Part shown: piece after piece, positions 1-8,494 of the stretch | Layout of the letters: every line of letters starts with the position of its first letter | How positions within the stretch are numbered: position 1 is the stretch's first letter | Source of the DNA: Gammaproteobacteria bacterium | GTDB taxonomy: Bacteria; Pseudomonadota; Gammaproteobacteria; Steroidobacterales; Woeseiaceae | Assembly (NCBI GenBank): GCA_029862045.1 | Contig: JAOTYE010000002.1 | Location: forward strand, 1 to 64,000 | Reading direction: 5' to 3' | DNA: 64,000 nucleotides | The notes under the pieces: model-generated | The model's input: the letters and a program-made list of their open reading frames with translations, nothing else | The model's database searches: none | What the model was told of the DNA's origin: nothing | Position numbers and translations under genes: made by a program

Positions 1-625
1 CCAGATAAGCTTCCATAACGGCCTCAAGATTCCCGTTCGGAATGTCTTTTGTCTTTGTTCTCGCCTGATGTCGAAGATGGTCTTCAAGCGCGTCCCTTTC
101 TTCCGCAGCGACCATTGAGTCAATTAGGCTAAGCTCGCGTACATAACGACGAAGAGATTCCTGGACTGTTCCAACTGCACCAATTCGCCAGTCGGGTGGA
201 GCCTCTTCTAGTAATTTCTGATAGCTGCACTGTGTGGCCGGTCCGATGTTGGCTCGGTCGATCAGCTCATGCAGGTAGTCGTCAGGCCGTCCTCGATCTG
301 CGTCAAACACACTAGGGTCGGGCGGCTCTATTTGTGAACTTACGTAGACCGCACAAACCGACAATTGAGAAGTATCGGAATCGGGATACCAAATATCGCT
401 TTTGCGATGCATGAGGATTGTTCGATAGTAGTCGGCCCCATCAAGAATCTTCTTGCGCTCGGTTCCGATGACGTAATGGTCACGAAATCGCTGAAAAGGC
501 ATGCGTCCTTTTCGGATGAGTCGTTGCAGCGCGAAGTTAACGACTTCTTTGTCGAATTGGTCCAAAGAATCGCCGTCCTCAATCTTTCTTTGAACGGCAA
601 CAGCCTGTGTTATAAACGGGTTCAA
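1..625 (-). CDS. Unknown element protein, C-terminus beyond the left edge
   Basis: An uninterrupted frame of about 208 codons runs off the left edge. The probable start is TTG at 625-623, overlapping the TGA stop of the helix-turn-helix gene (TTGA overlap), with AGAGGG just upstream; this implies translational coupling. An in-frame ATG at about 504 is a weaker alternative. The protein is soluble and charged, with no signal peptide or membrane segment, and includes stretches such as KEVVNFALQRLIRKGRMPF and ELSLIDSMVAAEERDALEDH. I do not recognise a family. Codon usage and an open frame across its full length argue that it is real, while competing frames contain stops or read as low-complexity shadows. 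It is probably a cargo or control gene of the integrated element. Confidence 0.7.
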   Translation of the reverse strand, partial: MNPFITQAVAVQRKIEDGDSLDQFDKEVVNFALQRLIRKGRMPFQRFRDHYVIGTERKKILDGADYYRTILMHRKSDIWYPDSDTSQLSVCAVYVSSQIEPPDPSVFDADRGRPDDYLHELIDRANIGPATQCSYQKLLEEAPPDWRIGAVGTVQESLRRYVRELSLIDSMVAAEERDALEDHLRHQARTKTKDIPNGNLEAVMEAYL

Positions 626-828
626 GCCGAACCCTCTTCACGGCTTTCTCCGACATCAGAAAAACTCGCAACGAATTTGTCTAGAGATTCGCGAGAATAA
701 TAGGGTTGCCCGCTTGGAAGTCTTTCCGGGCGTGGCCCGAAGTTTTGCTTCTCCCAGTTTCTTAGCGTACGTCGGTCAAAACCAAGGTATGTAGCAGCCT
801 CGGTACGGTTCAAGAGTTTCTTTTCCAT
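622..828 (-). CDS. Small helix-turn-helix regulator (AlpA/MerR-like, excisionase type)
   Basis: This is a 68-residue protein starting at ATG 828, which is preceded by GAGGTT. The frame is open to 948, but the extra N-terminus is not protein-like. The sequence NRTEAATYLGFDRRTLRNWEK at residues 7-27 is a winged helix-turn-helix of the type seen in AlpA and Xis proteins and in MerR N-termini. It is followed by a typical wing with SGQPYYSRESLDKFV. Such small proteins next to tyrosine integrases usually act as directionality factors or activate integrase and excision genes, but nothing here shows which role applies. Its stop overlaps the start of the next leftward gene. Confidence 0.8.
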   Translation of the reverse strand: MEKKLLNRTEAATYLGFDRRTLRNWEKQNFGPRPERLPSGQPYYSRESLDKFVASFSDVGESREEGSA

Positions 829-944
829 ATCCAACCTCACATTTCGCGTATATATTCGAAATTGATCGCAGATCTCTGCGAAAGCGAGGCTATTTTTGCA
901 TGCAGCCGTTGGTGGGCAGGGGAAATAACGGCCGGAAAGAAGGG

Positions 945-1685
945 TCAATTTCCCTTTCTTGGAATACCTATGGACAGAGTGCTGCGTCCATCGAAGCCTG
1001 ACTCACGAAGAGGCGACAAAAACGCCGACCCTTCCTTTGTAGCCTTTATTTCAAAACTCGCTTCCTTGATCGCCTCTTTAGTAAGAAACTTCATGTCCGC
1101 GGGTCGTTTTTCGACATCAAGGAAACCCTCCGCGACCAGAGCATCCAATGCATGACCAAGGAAATTTACAAAGGGGCTTTGCACTACTGGGCTTCCAGAT
1201 CGGCCAACCTTTTTATTGGCTTTATCTGGAAGGCGGTCAAAAACTCGAAAATACTCAAACGCCAATTTTGCGGCGAAACGACGTACAGGCGGGATTATTT
1301 TTCTCTGGCGCCTGCTCAACGAATACTCTAGATGCAAGTCGATCAGAACGCCAATTGTCTTGAGTTCGGACTCAACTTTATCAGCGTCGGGCGGGCCGCT
1401 TGGAAACATATAGGAAAAAACTGGGCGCTCGCTGCACAGATACTGAAAATTGCTGCCTGGGGAGAAGAGAGTCTCACGTAAAGTATCAACAGCCTTCTTT
1501 GCTTCCTTGAGCTCCCTTTTTCTCACTCTTCTGGGCTTAAAATCGCCGTACGTTGGAAACTCATCGATCGCTTGCTCTACTCTCTTGATAAAGCGTTCAA
1601 ACTGATCTTCTGTACCGATCGGTTTATCAACATAGGCGGGGTCCATCAAGTCCTCGCAGATGTCTTCGGTAAATTGGAAACTCAT
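945..1685 (-). CDS. Unknown element protein translationally coupled to the integrase
   Basis: This 246-residue protein starts at an ATG that overlaps the integrase stop (ATGA), so the two are co-translated. It is soluble, with a basic patch ([16 protein letters not shown] near residues 50-65) and a likely helical middle with [22 protein letters not shown]. The C-terminal part contains [15 protein letters not shown], which looks like a small winged-helix hairpin, so DNA binding is conceivable. I recognise no family. Position directly behind a tyrosine recombinase suggests a role in element maintenance or an accessory gene that moves with the integrase. A 116-base gap separates it from the next gene. 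Confidence 0.75.
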   Translation of the reverse strand: MSFQFTEDICEDLMDPAYVDKPIGTEDQFERFIKRVEQAIDEFPTYGDFKPRRVRKRELKEAKKAVDTLRETLFSPGSNFQYLCSERPVFSYMFPSGPPDADKVESELKTIGVLIDLHLEYSLSRRQRKIIPPVRRFAAKLAFEYFRVFDRLPDKANKKVGRSGSPVVQSPFVNFLGHALDALVAEGFLDVEKRPADMKFLTKEAIKEASFEIKATKEGSAFLSPLRESGFDGRSTLSIGIPRKGN

Positions 1686-2917
1686 AACAGCTCCACTGCT
1701 TTTCGTTTACTTTCATCCGTTGCATGAAGATATTTTGCTGTAGTAGAAATATCCGCATGACCGAGTAGGGCAGATACCGTCTTTATGTCCGATCCCTTCT
1801 GAAGCACACGAGTGGCGAAAGTATGCCGAAGGTCGTGGAAGCGGAGGGTAGGAAACCCTGCAACCGTCTTAATTCCGCCCCATGATCGCTTAATGGTAGT
1901 AAGCGGCAATCCACCCGATCCGGGAAACACCCACATGCTGTTGGAGTTCCACTGTTTGAAAATTGTTTGGGCTTCCCGATTGAGCGGTATGGTGCGCGTC
2001 TGACTGCTCTTCGCCGTCTTTCCTCTAACTATTACCTTTTTGTTGGATACATTCACCCACCGCAATTGAAAAATTTCACCTCGGCGCATTCCCGTGTTAA
2101 GGGCGAGCAGTACCATCGGTTCGAGGTGATCAACGTATGCGCCATAGTTGGGTAGGAGTTCATAGTGGCGCTGATTGCGCCATTCATTTGCTGCAGTGCG
2201 CTGCCTGCGCATTTCTTTGTCACGGGCCCGAAGCGCCGACCTCAGGCGCTTTTCATCCTCATCGTCAATAATTCTAGGTATCGGCGAGCGATCCACTAGT
2301 GAAAGCTTGAGTCCATGAAGCGGGTTCTTATCAATAACGTCCCATTCAACCGCTTTTGACAAGCATGCCTTAAGGGCGGCGATCTGCCGATTAGTCGTAC
2401 TGGGTGATCTTCTAAGTTTGTGTTTTTCCTTGCGCCAGTTCTCGATTTCCCAGCTAGTGATTTCGTCCATAGGTTTATGGAGAAGGTTGGGGAAAGAGCC
2501 CTTGATGGATTGCACGGTTTCTCTGCCTGTTTTACGCTCCACTGTCACCCACGGGCCATATCGATTCTCAAGGAACGAACTGAGGGTTCCCTCTCTGGAC
2601 CTCACTCTATCCTGACGCTCACGTTCCTTTTCTGCGTTCGGGTCGATTCCGTTCGCGATCTCACCAGCAATCTTCTTTGCTTTGTTCCTTGCGGTCGGAG
2701 GTTTTATTGAACCGTCACCAATGCGGAATCGTTTGCTCTTGCCATCTGCCCGATAGCGATACACCCATGACTTCTTGCCGGAAGGGTAAACCGTCATGTA
2801 AAGGTTACTTATCTGATGATCAGGGACATCATAACGGCGGTCACCGATCGGTAAACTCGGGATCGACGTTTCGGTTAACTTGCTTGGTAGGTTTTCAGGT
2901 CGTGACATCGGGGACAC
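1682..2917 (-). CDS. Tyrosine recombinase (site-specific integrase)
   Basis: This 411-residue integrase catalyses integration and excision of the element at the tRNA-Thr site 150 bases upstream. The N-terminal part has the DUF4102-like arm-binding fold of P4-type integrases ([16 protein letters not shown], about residues 41-56). It is followed by a SAM-like core-binding domain and the catalytic domain. Catalytic residues are visible: Arg278 in NTGMRRGE, His361-x-x-Arg364 in [10 protein letters not shown], His387 in [10 protein letters not shown] and Tyr396 in AKYLHA. All parts are present and the length is normal, so it is probably functional. The promoter should lie between 2918 and 3063, next to the att site, as in many islands. 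Confidence 0.95.
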   Translation of the reverse strand: MSPMSRPENLPSKLTETSIPSLPIGDRRYDVPDHQISNLYMTVYPSGKKSWVYRYRADGKSKRFRIGDGSIKPPTARNKAKKIAGEIANGIDPNAEKERERQDRVRSREGTLSSFLENRYGPWVTVERKTGRETVQSIKGSFPNLLHKPMDEITSWEIENWRKEKHKLRRSPSTTNRQIAALKACLSKAVEWDVIDKNPLHGLKLSLVDRSPIPRIIDDEDEKRLRSALRARDKEMRRQRTAANEWRNQRHYELLPNYGAYVDHLEPMVLLALNTGMRRGEIFQLRWVNVSNKKVIVRGKTAKSSQTRTIPLNREAQTIFKQWNSNSMWVFPGSGGLPLTTIKRSWGGIKTVAGFPTLRFHDLRHTFATRVLQKGSDIKTVSALLGHADISTTAKYLHATDESKRKAVELL

Positions 2918-3063
2918 GCAGGGGACTCATAACCCGAATAATATCGTGTTTTCCCGTGTATGCCCAATTATCTGCAATTAATTCAATTAAAATATGGAGT
3001 TGTAGAATTGAAGGTTTCCCAAGTCTCCCCGGATATTCCCGGTTGCGCCCAGCGAAAAACGCA

Positions 3064-3108
3064 TTCGTAATGATGGGGTCAGGTGTTCGAGTCACCTATC
3101 CGGCACCA
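3064..3108 (+). other. 3' half of tRNA-Thr(CGU): attachment site (att) remnant
   Basis: The sequence matches tRNA positions 32 to 76 without gaps: anticodon loop TTCGTAA with anticodon CGT (3064-3070), 3' anticodon stem TGATG, variable loop GGGTC, T arm AGGTG-TTCGAGT-CACCT (3081-3097), acceptor strand ATCCGGC, discriminator A and encoded CCA (3106-3108). The 5' half is absent: the bases just left (AACGCA) pair with only two positions of the anticodon stem, and no GCCGGAT acceptor strand lies at the right distance. It is therefore the duplicated 3' end left by integration, not a working tRNA. Thr identity follows from the CGU anticodon and the 3' GGC-A-CCA end. The neighbouring peptidase stop begins 2 bases later. 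Confidence 0.85.
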
Positions 3109-3109
3109 T

Positions 3110-4873
3110 TTACCCTGCGTCGGCTTCCCGCATCTCCTCGATCCACGCGAGGATGGACACGTGCAGCATCGGTAGCGTGGTGCCGCCGAAGCCGACCACC
3201 CGATCGTGAAATGCGCTCAGATCAAACGCGTCGCCGAGCTCGTACTCCGCTAGTGTCCGCAGGCGGCGGATTTCGAGCATGCCGAGCATGTAAGCGTTGG
3301 CCTGTCCCGGCCAGGAGATGTAGCGATTGATGTCATTCTCGATATCGACCATGGCCCATGCCGTGTTGCTGGCCATGTAATCGACAGCTTGCTGCCGGCT
3401 CCAGCCTTTAGTGTGCAGGCCGGTATCGATGACCAGCCGGGCGGCGCGTGCTCCCTGGTCGGACAGCATGCCCATATAGTCAAGCGCATCGCCATACAGA
3501 TCCAGTTCATCGGCCAGCCGCTCGGCGTACAAGCCCCAGCCCTCCGAAAATCCTGAGTTGCCAAAGTAGCGTGCGATCGGGTGGACTTTGTCGCCGAGTT
3601 CGAGCGCAAGCGCGATCTGATGGTGATGCCCCGGATACGTCTCGTGATACAGGGTCGATTGCTGCGGCGCGCGACTGCGATGCGTCGGATCTGTGACCGA
3701 GATATAGAAGATGCCGGGACGTGTGCTGTCCTCTGAGGACGGGTGATACTCGCCGACGCCGCTTTCGGCAAATTCGGGATACGGCTTGATCTCAACGTCC
3801 GCTTTCGGCAGGCGGCCGAACACACTCCCCATCGCCTGTTTGGCGGCATCGAGAGCATCGAGCGAGTATTGCAACACGGCGTCTTCGGATTCGAACGTAA
3901 ATTCCGGATCCGTATTGACCCTGCGCAGAAACTCGTCGATCGAACCGCCACCGAAGTGTTCGTCGATGACGGCCTGCATCTCTGCCCGAATACCGTCAAT
4001 CTGCTGCAGCCCCAACGCGTGAATCTCTTCGGCAGACGGTTGCACGGTCGCGAATGATCGCACCAGTGCCGGATAGCACTTCGCACCGTCCCTGTTTGCA
4101 CTCAGTGCAATTTCTTCGCGCGCCTGATCGAGATAGACGTTTTCGATGAAGTCAGCAAAACGCTCGATCGCCGGTTCGATCTCGTCCTTAGTGATTGCGT
4201 TTACCTTTACCGTAAACTCCTCGTTGTCGACACGAGTCGCGAGATTCAGAAACGGACTGGTATCCGAGATAAGCGACCGTACTTCGGCGGGAACCTTTTC
4301 GACGGTTACGCGCGGCGCGCTATAACCCAGTTCGAGTCCCAGGCGTAGATTCGCAATTTCAGTATCCAAATACCCAGGAACTTCACGTAGCCGGTCGAGC
4401 GCTTGCTGCTGCAGATCCTCGGTGTCCACTGGCTGAATATCGAAAAGGAACGGCAGGCCTGTGTGCCATGCCGTCGTAGTGCTGGCCTGCCAGAGCTCGC
4501 TGCGGCAAATTTTTGTCGCGGCGGTGCTTTCCAGATACTCGTGCATAATGCCGTAAGTCACCCAGTCACGGCTGCCGATGTCTTCCGGCGCGCCGATTGA
4601 ATTCAGCTCGGCCAACCATGCATCGTCCCGACGTTGCCACTCGGCAAGCGCGTCCAGCGAATTGTCGTAAAGCCGGTCGTGACGAACACCATCGATGCCA
4701 AGGTAGGTGCCGATCGCCGGGAAGCGTTGCAGCGTTGCCGCGAGATATTCATCTGCGAGTGCCTCGATACTGCTTTTTTCGGGCTCGGTTTGCGGCACTT
4801 CGCCACCGCAGTTGGCGATAAACAGCGTTGCGGCCAAAACCAGGAGCGGTTTTGTAAAGGTACATGAGGTCAT
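3110..4873 (-). CDS. DUF885-family zinc metallopeptidase lipoprotein
   Basis: A 587-residue lipoprotein with a lipobox at FIANC near residue 22. The DUF885 family comprises exported, mostly uncharacterised gluzincin-like peptidases. The family signature is clear: HETYPGHHH at about residue 410 gives an HExxxGHxxQ-type zinc site, and FSEGWGLYAE near 440 supplies the third ligand and tyrosine region. It should act on peptides in the periplasm, anchored to a membrane. Its start overlaps the stop of the next upstream gene by 4 bases, so it is the last gene of a three-gene leftward operon. The stop ends 2 bases from the tRNA remnant, with which it is convergent. Confidence 0.92.
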   Translation of the reverse strand: MTSCTFTKPLLVLAATLFIANCGGEVPQTEPEKSSIEALADEYLAATLQRFPAIGTYLGIDGVRHDRLYDNSLDALAEWQRRDDAWLAELNSIGAPEDIGSRDWVTYGIMHEYLESTAATKICRSELWQASTTTAWHTGLPFLFDIQPVDTEDLQQQALDRLREVPGYLDTEIANLRLGLELGYSAPRVTVEKVPAEVRSLISDTSPFLNLATRVDNEEFTVKVNAITKDEIEPAIERFADFIENVYLDQAREEIALSANRDGAKCYPALVRSFATVQPSAEEIHALGLQQIDGIRAEMQAVIDEHFGGGSIDEFLRRVNTDPEFTFESEDAVLQYSLDALDAAKQAMGSVFGRLPKADVEIKPYPEFAESGVGEYHPSSEDSTRPGIFYISVTDPTHRSRAPQQSTLYHETYPGHHHQIALALELGDKVHPIARYFGNSGFSEGWGLYAERLADELDLYGDALDYMGMLSDQGARAARLVIDTGLHTKGWSRQQAVDYMASNTAWAMVDIENDINRYISWPGQANAYMLGMLEIRRLRTLAEYELGDAFDLSAFHDRVVGFGGTTLPMLHVSILAWIEEMREADAG

Positions 4874-5571
4874 AGATTGGCTCCGGTTGAGTCGACGACG
4901 TGTTCGAAGTCGCTGTACTTTGTGACCTCGGTTTCATCGAAGCCAATGAATAGCAGTGCGCGGCCTGTGACATTTACGTCAATGGACTGCGGCACGATTG
5001 TGCCTCCTGCCACCGCTGGCCCGAAGGAAAAACGCATCTGAAACGTGGTAATTTTTGTGCCGTAACCCGGTTTGATGTCCTGGAAGTTACGCATCTCGAG
5101 TGAATCGACGTAGCGTCCGTCTTTTACAATCCTGATCATTGCGTCGACGCTGTTCAGGAAGGCTTCTTCGTCCTCGGCTGGCGCGAAGGTAAACAGCCAA
5201 TGCTCGTCAGTTTCTTCAACCAGTTCAAGACTGTCGCGGTTCACGATTGCCGTGATCCGATTGTCGTCATCGTTAGAGTCGCCGCGATGCTCATCTTTGT
5301 CGTGCAGGTACTTACGGCGCTGGCGACTTGTTGGCTCTTTGCCATCGACCGAGATCAGAGTCCATTGCTCATCGTCCTCGGGTCGAGGATCGAAGCGACC
5401 GACGAAGAGTTCCCCTTCGCTCAGCGATGTTTCAGTGAACGCCCACTCTTTTTGGAACTCCCATTCGACGTTTTCTATGGCTTCGTCGAGCAGGGCGGCA
5501 TAGTCCTCCGCATGGGCCGGCGCATACGCAAAGGCTATTGCGATAACGGGGATCAGTCGTTTGAGTATCAC
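4870..5571 (-). CDS. Unknown exported protein
   Basis: This is a 233-residue protein starting at GTG 5571, chosen because it overlaps the stop of the upstream gene (GTGA), is preceded by AAGG, and gives a clean signal peptide (ILKRLIPVIAIAFAYAPAHA). The mature part is acidic and beta-rich. It contains WTLISVDGKEPTSRQRR, a run of Asp and Asn near residue 100 (DSNDDDNR) and the string SLEMRNFQDIKPGYGTKI, which resembles the beta-sheet repeats of LolA/LolB-like or outer-membrane lipoprotein-sorting folds. I do not assign a function. It lies between an NADP-binding protein and a metallopeptidase lipoprotein in a tightly overlapping operon, so the three may act together in the periplasm. Confidence 0.75.
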   Translation of the reverse strand: MILKRLIPVIAIAFAYAPAHAEDYAALLDEAIENVEWEFQKEWAFTETSLSEGELFVGRFDPRPEDDEQWTLISVDGKEPTSRQRRKYLHDKDEHRGDSNDDDNRITAIVNRDSLELVEETDEHWLFTFAPAEDEEAFLNSVDAMIRIVKDGRYVDSLEMRNFQDIKPGYGTKITTFQMRFSFGPAVAGGTIVPQSIDVNVTGRALLFIGFDETEVTKYSDFEHVVDSTGANL

Positions 5572-6263
5572 GGAACCTTGCGCAAGTGGTAGTCGAAAGA
5601 ATCGCGCGTGCTGCCGTAACGATTGTTGATCCAAAGAATAAGCATGCCTTCGACCCAATGCGCGTTCTCAATGCCGCCGAGATCGATCGCCTCGAGCCCC
5701 ATTCCTTCAACCAGTGCAGCGACCGTTGCCTTTGCCGCGGCGTTGTCTCCTACGAGCGGAATCGATACCGGTCCGCCGGATTCTTCGGGATCAACCATCG
5801 TTTTCCAATTCAGCGTGTTGAAAGCTTTGACGACGTACGCGTCAGGGGCGGCAGCCTGAATGATCTGGCCATTTGATGTATCAACGCCGAATTCCAGTCC
5901 TGTCTCGGATCGCTTGAGAGGATTTGTCGGATCGATAATGATCTTTCCCGATAAGTCACCGAGGCTTTTTGTAATCTCTTCGACAAGCAAGCCTGGAACG
6001 GCAAGCACTACAATGTCGGCATCTTTGACTGCTTCCGCCTGAGTAGTCGCAGATGCACCACCGACTGTGCGTGTCACGAGTTCCGCTACGTCGCTTCTTG
6101 AAGGATCCCGTGAACCATAGACGATCGTATGGCCCTGTGCGGCAAACTCGGGTCCGAGCGCGCCACCTACGCTACCGGTGCCGATAACTGCGATAGTTTC
6201 TGCTTGCGCGCCAGCGACCGTGAAAAGGAACAAAGCGGCGAGTATCGATCTGATTGTCTGCAT
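5568..6263 (-). CDS. Exported NADP-binding reductase-like protein (F420:NADP reductase fold)
   Basis: A 231-residue protein with a Rossmann motif, ETIAVIGTGSVGGALGPEFA, near residue 22. It is typical of the NADPH-dependent F420 reductase / 6-phosphogluconate-like family, and it also has the family's VVLAVPG and IIDPTNPLK segments and VVKAFNTLNW. The start at ATG 6263 is preceded by AGGAT with good spacing. It yields an unexpected N-terminal hydrophobic stretch ending AGAQA that looks like a cleavable signal peptide. If exported, a nucleotide-dependent reductase would be unusual in the periplasm. Its promoter lies in the short 58-base divergent gap shared with the ABC operon. Confidence 0.85.
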   Translation of the reverse strand: MQTIRSILAALFLFTVAGAQAETIAVIGTGSVGGALGPEFAAQGHTIVYGSRDPSRSDVAELVTRTVGGASATTQAEAVKDADIVVLAVPGLLVEEITKSLGDLSGKIIIDPTNPLKRSETGLEFGVDTSNGQIIQAAAPDAYVVKAFNTLNWKTMVDPEESGGPVSIPLVGDNAAAKATVAALVEGMGLEAIDLGGIENAHWVEGMLILWINNRYGSTRDSFDYHLRKVP

Positions 6264-6321
6264 TGTTATCATCCTGCGACCGAATTGGTGTGTGGCCGAT
6301 TTTACGTTATTGTCTCCGACC

Positions 6322-7266
6322 ATGCTCAAAGTAGACGAACTCACAAAAAACTATGGCGATCTCGTCGCCGTGGATCAGATTAGTTTCGAGGCCGGTAAAG
6401 GCACCGTTTTCGGATTGCTCGGCCCCAATGGTGCCGGGAAGTCGACGGCAATCAACTGTATTTCGGGCCTGCTGCGGCCGACGTCCGGTCACGCATCCGT
6501 GGCGGGTCATGACGTTGTTTCTGACGGCAAGGCGGCCCGGCAGAATCTGGGGGTCGTCCCGCAGGAACTGGCATTGTACGAAGACCTGCCGGCTATCGAG
6601 AATCTGCGTTACTGGGGCAAGGCCTACGGGCTACGTGGAGCCGAACTCGACTCACGCGTAAGTGAAGTGCTCGACACGATCGGCCTCGTCGATCGCGCGA
6701 AAGATCTGCCCAAGGAATTTTCGGGCGGAATGAAGCGCCGCCTGAATTTCGGTTGTGGCATCGTGCATAAGCCCCCCGTCATACTGCTCGACGAACCAAC
6801 CGTCGGCGTCGATCCGCAGTCGCGAGCGCGCCTGTTCGACATGGTCGAAGCCGCGCGTGACGCAGGTGCGTGTGTCCTCTACACAACGCATTACATGGAG
6901 GAGGCCGAGCGACTGTGCGACTCTCTTGCGATCATCGACAACGGTAAGCTGATCGCCAAGGGCACGGTCAATGAGCTGCGCGCCAAGCTTAGCGCCCGCG
7001 ACGTACTGCAATTGAACGGGACCTTTCCGTTGGACGAAACGAGGCAAGCTGTTGACACGCTGATAGAGCGTGACGATCTCGACCTCGAAGTCATCACCCA
7101 GGAAGAAGAATGTGTCACGCTGACGCTGTCGCGCGCATCGCAGCATCTACCCGATATTTTTGCGGTGATTTCGAACGCCGGTGGCGTCGTCACCGAAACC
7201 ATTTTACGAAGTCCCAACCTCGAAACGCTGTTCCTGTTGCTGACAGGCAAGGAGTTGCGCGAATAA
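6322..7266 (+). CDS. ABC-2 type transporter ATP-binding protein
   Basis: A 314-residue ATPase of the DrrA/CcmA/YhiH type that powers the two permeases encoded directly downstream. Walker A GPNGAGKST lies at residues 34-42, the Q-loop in VVPQELALY, the signature FSGGMKRRL at about 134 and Walker B VILLDEPTVGVDP near 152-164. TTHYMEEAE carries the switch histidine. The C-terminal 80 residues form the usual regulatory extension. The ATG at 6322 was chosen because the longer frame upstream is shared with the divergent gene. It is the first gene of an operon with short or overlapping junctions running to at least 11252. Confidence 0.95.
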   Translation: MLKVDELTKNYGDLVAVDQISFEAGKGTVFGLLGPNGAGKSTAINCISGLLRPTSGHASVAGHDVVSDGKAARQNLGVVPQELALYEDLPAIENLRYWGKAYGLRGAELDSRVSEVLDTIGLVDRAKDLPKEFSGGMKRRLNFGCGIVHKPPVILLDEPTVGVDPQSRARLFDMVEAARDAGACVLYTTHYMEEAERLCDSLAIIDNGKLIAKGTVNELRAKLSARDVLQLNGTFPLDETRQAVDTLIERDDLDLEVITQEEECVTLTLSRASQHLPDIFAVISNAGGVVTETILRSPNLETLFLLLTGKELRE

Positions 7267-7270
7267 TCTT

Positions 7271-8494
7271 ATGAACTTCGCCCTGACATCATTCCGTAAG
7301 GACCTTTCGCGGTGGCGCCAGGACCTGATGCAGACCGCGATCTGGTTTGCTATCCCGCTCACGGTCGGTGGCCTTATTACGATGCTGATGAGCGGCGACG
7401 GCGCGCAGCCGCACGGCGTGTTGCTAATAGCTGATCAGGATGAATCGTTTCTCAGCGTGCTGATCGCCGGGGCGTACAGCGCTGGTGACATTGGCGAACT
7501 GATTTCCGTGGAAAAGACCACGGTCGAGGAGGGCACAGAGCGTGTCAACGCGGGCGAGGCGAGCGGCCTGCTGATAATCCCGGCAGGATTTGGCGACGCG
7601 TTTCTCGATGCCGAACCGGTCACGTTGACGCTCAAGACCAACCCTGCGCAAACGATCCTGCCGGGCATCATTACCGACGTGACCGAAATTGTACTCGACG
7701 CCGGATTTTACGCGCATCAGCTGTTCGGCGAAGAAATCAATACGATCCAGTCCCTGGTTGATGAGTCGAACGACGCGGCGGTTGCGGCGATTGCTGTTGC
7801 CATCCAGAACAAGATTGAAGTCGTCGCGCCACAGCTGTTTCCTCCGGTCATCAATGTGGAAATCGTCGGGCCGCCGGCGACTGATGTGCAAGTATCACTC
7901 GCGCTGTTGTATCTGCCGGGCATTATCATGATGGCGGTCATGTTTTCCTCCAATGGTCTCGCGAGTGACTTCTGGGTTGAGCGCGATCATGGGACCCTCC
8001 GGCGTTTGGTCTATTCGCCCGGACAACTCGGTAGTTTCGTCATCGGCAAAGCGTTAGCCGCTGCCGTTGTGATTGCGATTATTGGTGGGCTGACACTTGT
8101 CCTGGGGTTCTTATATCACGGCGTATCGTGGGCGAAATTTCCGTCGTCGCTCGTGTGGGTAGCACTATCCGGCGTCGCATTGTTCTCGTGGTTCGCAGCA
8201 CTGCAAATGCTGTTCAGTAATCAGAACACGGCCAGCGTCATCTCATCGATGCTGCTGTTTCCGTTACTGATGGCCGGAGGGAGTTTCTTTCCGCTTGCTG
8301 TATTGCCTGGCTGGATCGCGGCGATCGGACGCCTGTCACCGAACGGATTTGTTGTAGACAAGTTGACATCCGAGATCACCGAGGTCGGCGCCTGGATAAT
8401 TGACGTCAACAGTTGGCTCATCGTTGCCGCGGCCGCCGCCAGCGGGCTTTCGATCTGCGCCTGGCGGCTGCGAAGCGGATTTGCCCAGGCATGA
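7271..8494 (+). CDS. ABC-2 type transporter permease, first of two
   Basis: A 407-residue membrane protein of the ABC2_membrane_3 (YhhJ-like) family. One N-terminal membrane segment (residues about 21-40) is followed by a large periplasmic region to about 215. Five more segments follow, starting at LLYLPGIIMMAVMF. Sequences such as ERDHGTLRRLVYSPG in the first cytoplasmic loop are typical of the family. It begins 4 bases after the ATPase gene and overlaps the next permease by ATGA, so the exporter is probably an ATPase dimer with a heterodimer of the two permeases. The substrate cannot be read from sequence; relatives export drugs, lipids or polysaccharides. Confidence 0.92.
   Translation: MNFALTSFRKDLSRWRQDLMQTAIWFAIPLTVGGLITMLMSGDGAQPHGVLLIADQDESFLSVLIAGAYSAGDIGELISVEKTTVEEGTERVNAGEASGLLIIPAGFGDAFLDAEPVTLTLKTNPAQTILPGIITDVTEIVLDAGFYAHQLFGEEINTIQSLVDESNDAAVAAIAVAIQNKIEVVAPQLFPPVINVEIVGPPATDVQVSLALLYLPGIIMMAVMFSSNGLASDFWVERDHGTLRRLVYSPGQLGSFVIGKALAAAVVIAIIGGLTLVLGFLYHGVSWAKFPSSLVWVALSGVALFSWFAALQMLFSNQNTASVISSMLLFPLLMAGGSFFPLAVLPGWIAAIGRLSPNGFVVDKLTSEITEVGAWIIDVNSWLIVAAAAASGLSICAWRLRSGFAQA

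Larger units (their letters stand above)
1..3063. mobile_element. Right end of an integrated element (genomic island or prophage remnant)
   Basis: The four leftward genes here (integrase, unknown, helix-turn-helix protein, unknown partial) form one block. The block stops exactly where a tRNA-Thr 3' half begins. By eye the stretch is more AT-rich than the chromosome to its right, and its genes have no match to the housekeeping and envelope themes elsewhere. Tyrosine integrases commonly recombine in tRNA anticodon loops, which fits the junction at 3063/3064. Because the tRNA fragment reads rightward, the intact tRNA gene and the other att site should lie beyond the left edge. Island versus phage cannot be decided from this end alone. 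Confidence 0.75.

Noticed and set aside
829-948. Longer N-terminus of the helix-turn-helix protein
   Set aside because: ATG 828 has GAGGTT upstream and starts directly before the helix-turn-helix; the extension is Cys-rich and not protein-like.
3027-3063. Possible 5' half of the tRNA (CCGGAT next to D-loop-like sequence)
   Set aside because: Only part of the acceptor strand could pair, there is no D-arm consensus, and the apparent anticodon stem would give a loop without T33. Reading the 3' half as tRNA-Thr(CGU) explains the data better.
3250-4101. 283-codon leftward frame
   Set aside because: Out-of-frame shadow of the DUF885 gene on the same strand, with no protein-like pattern.
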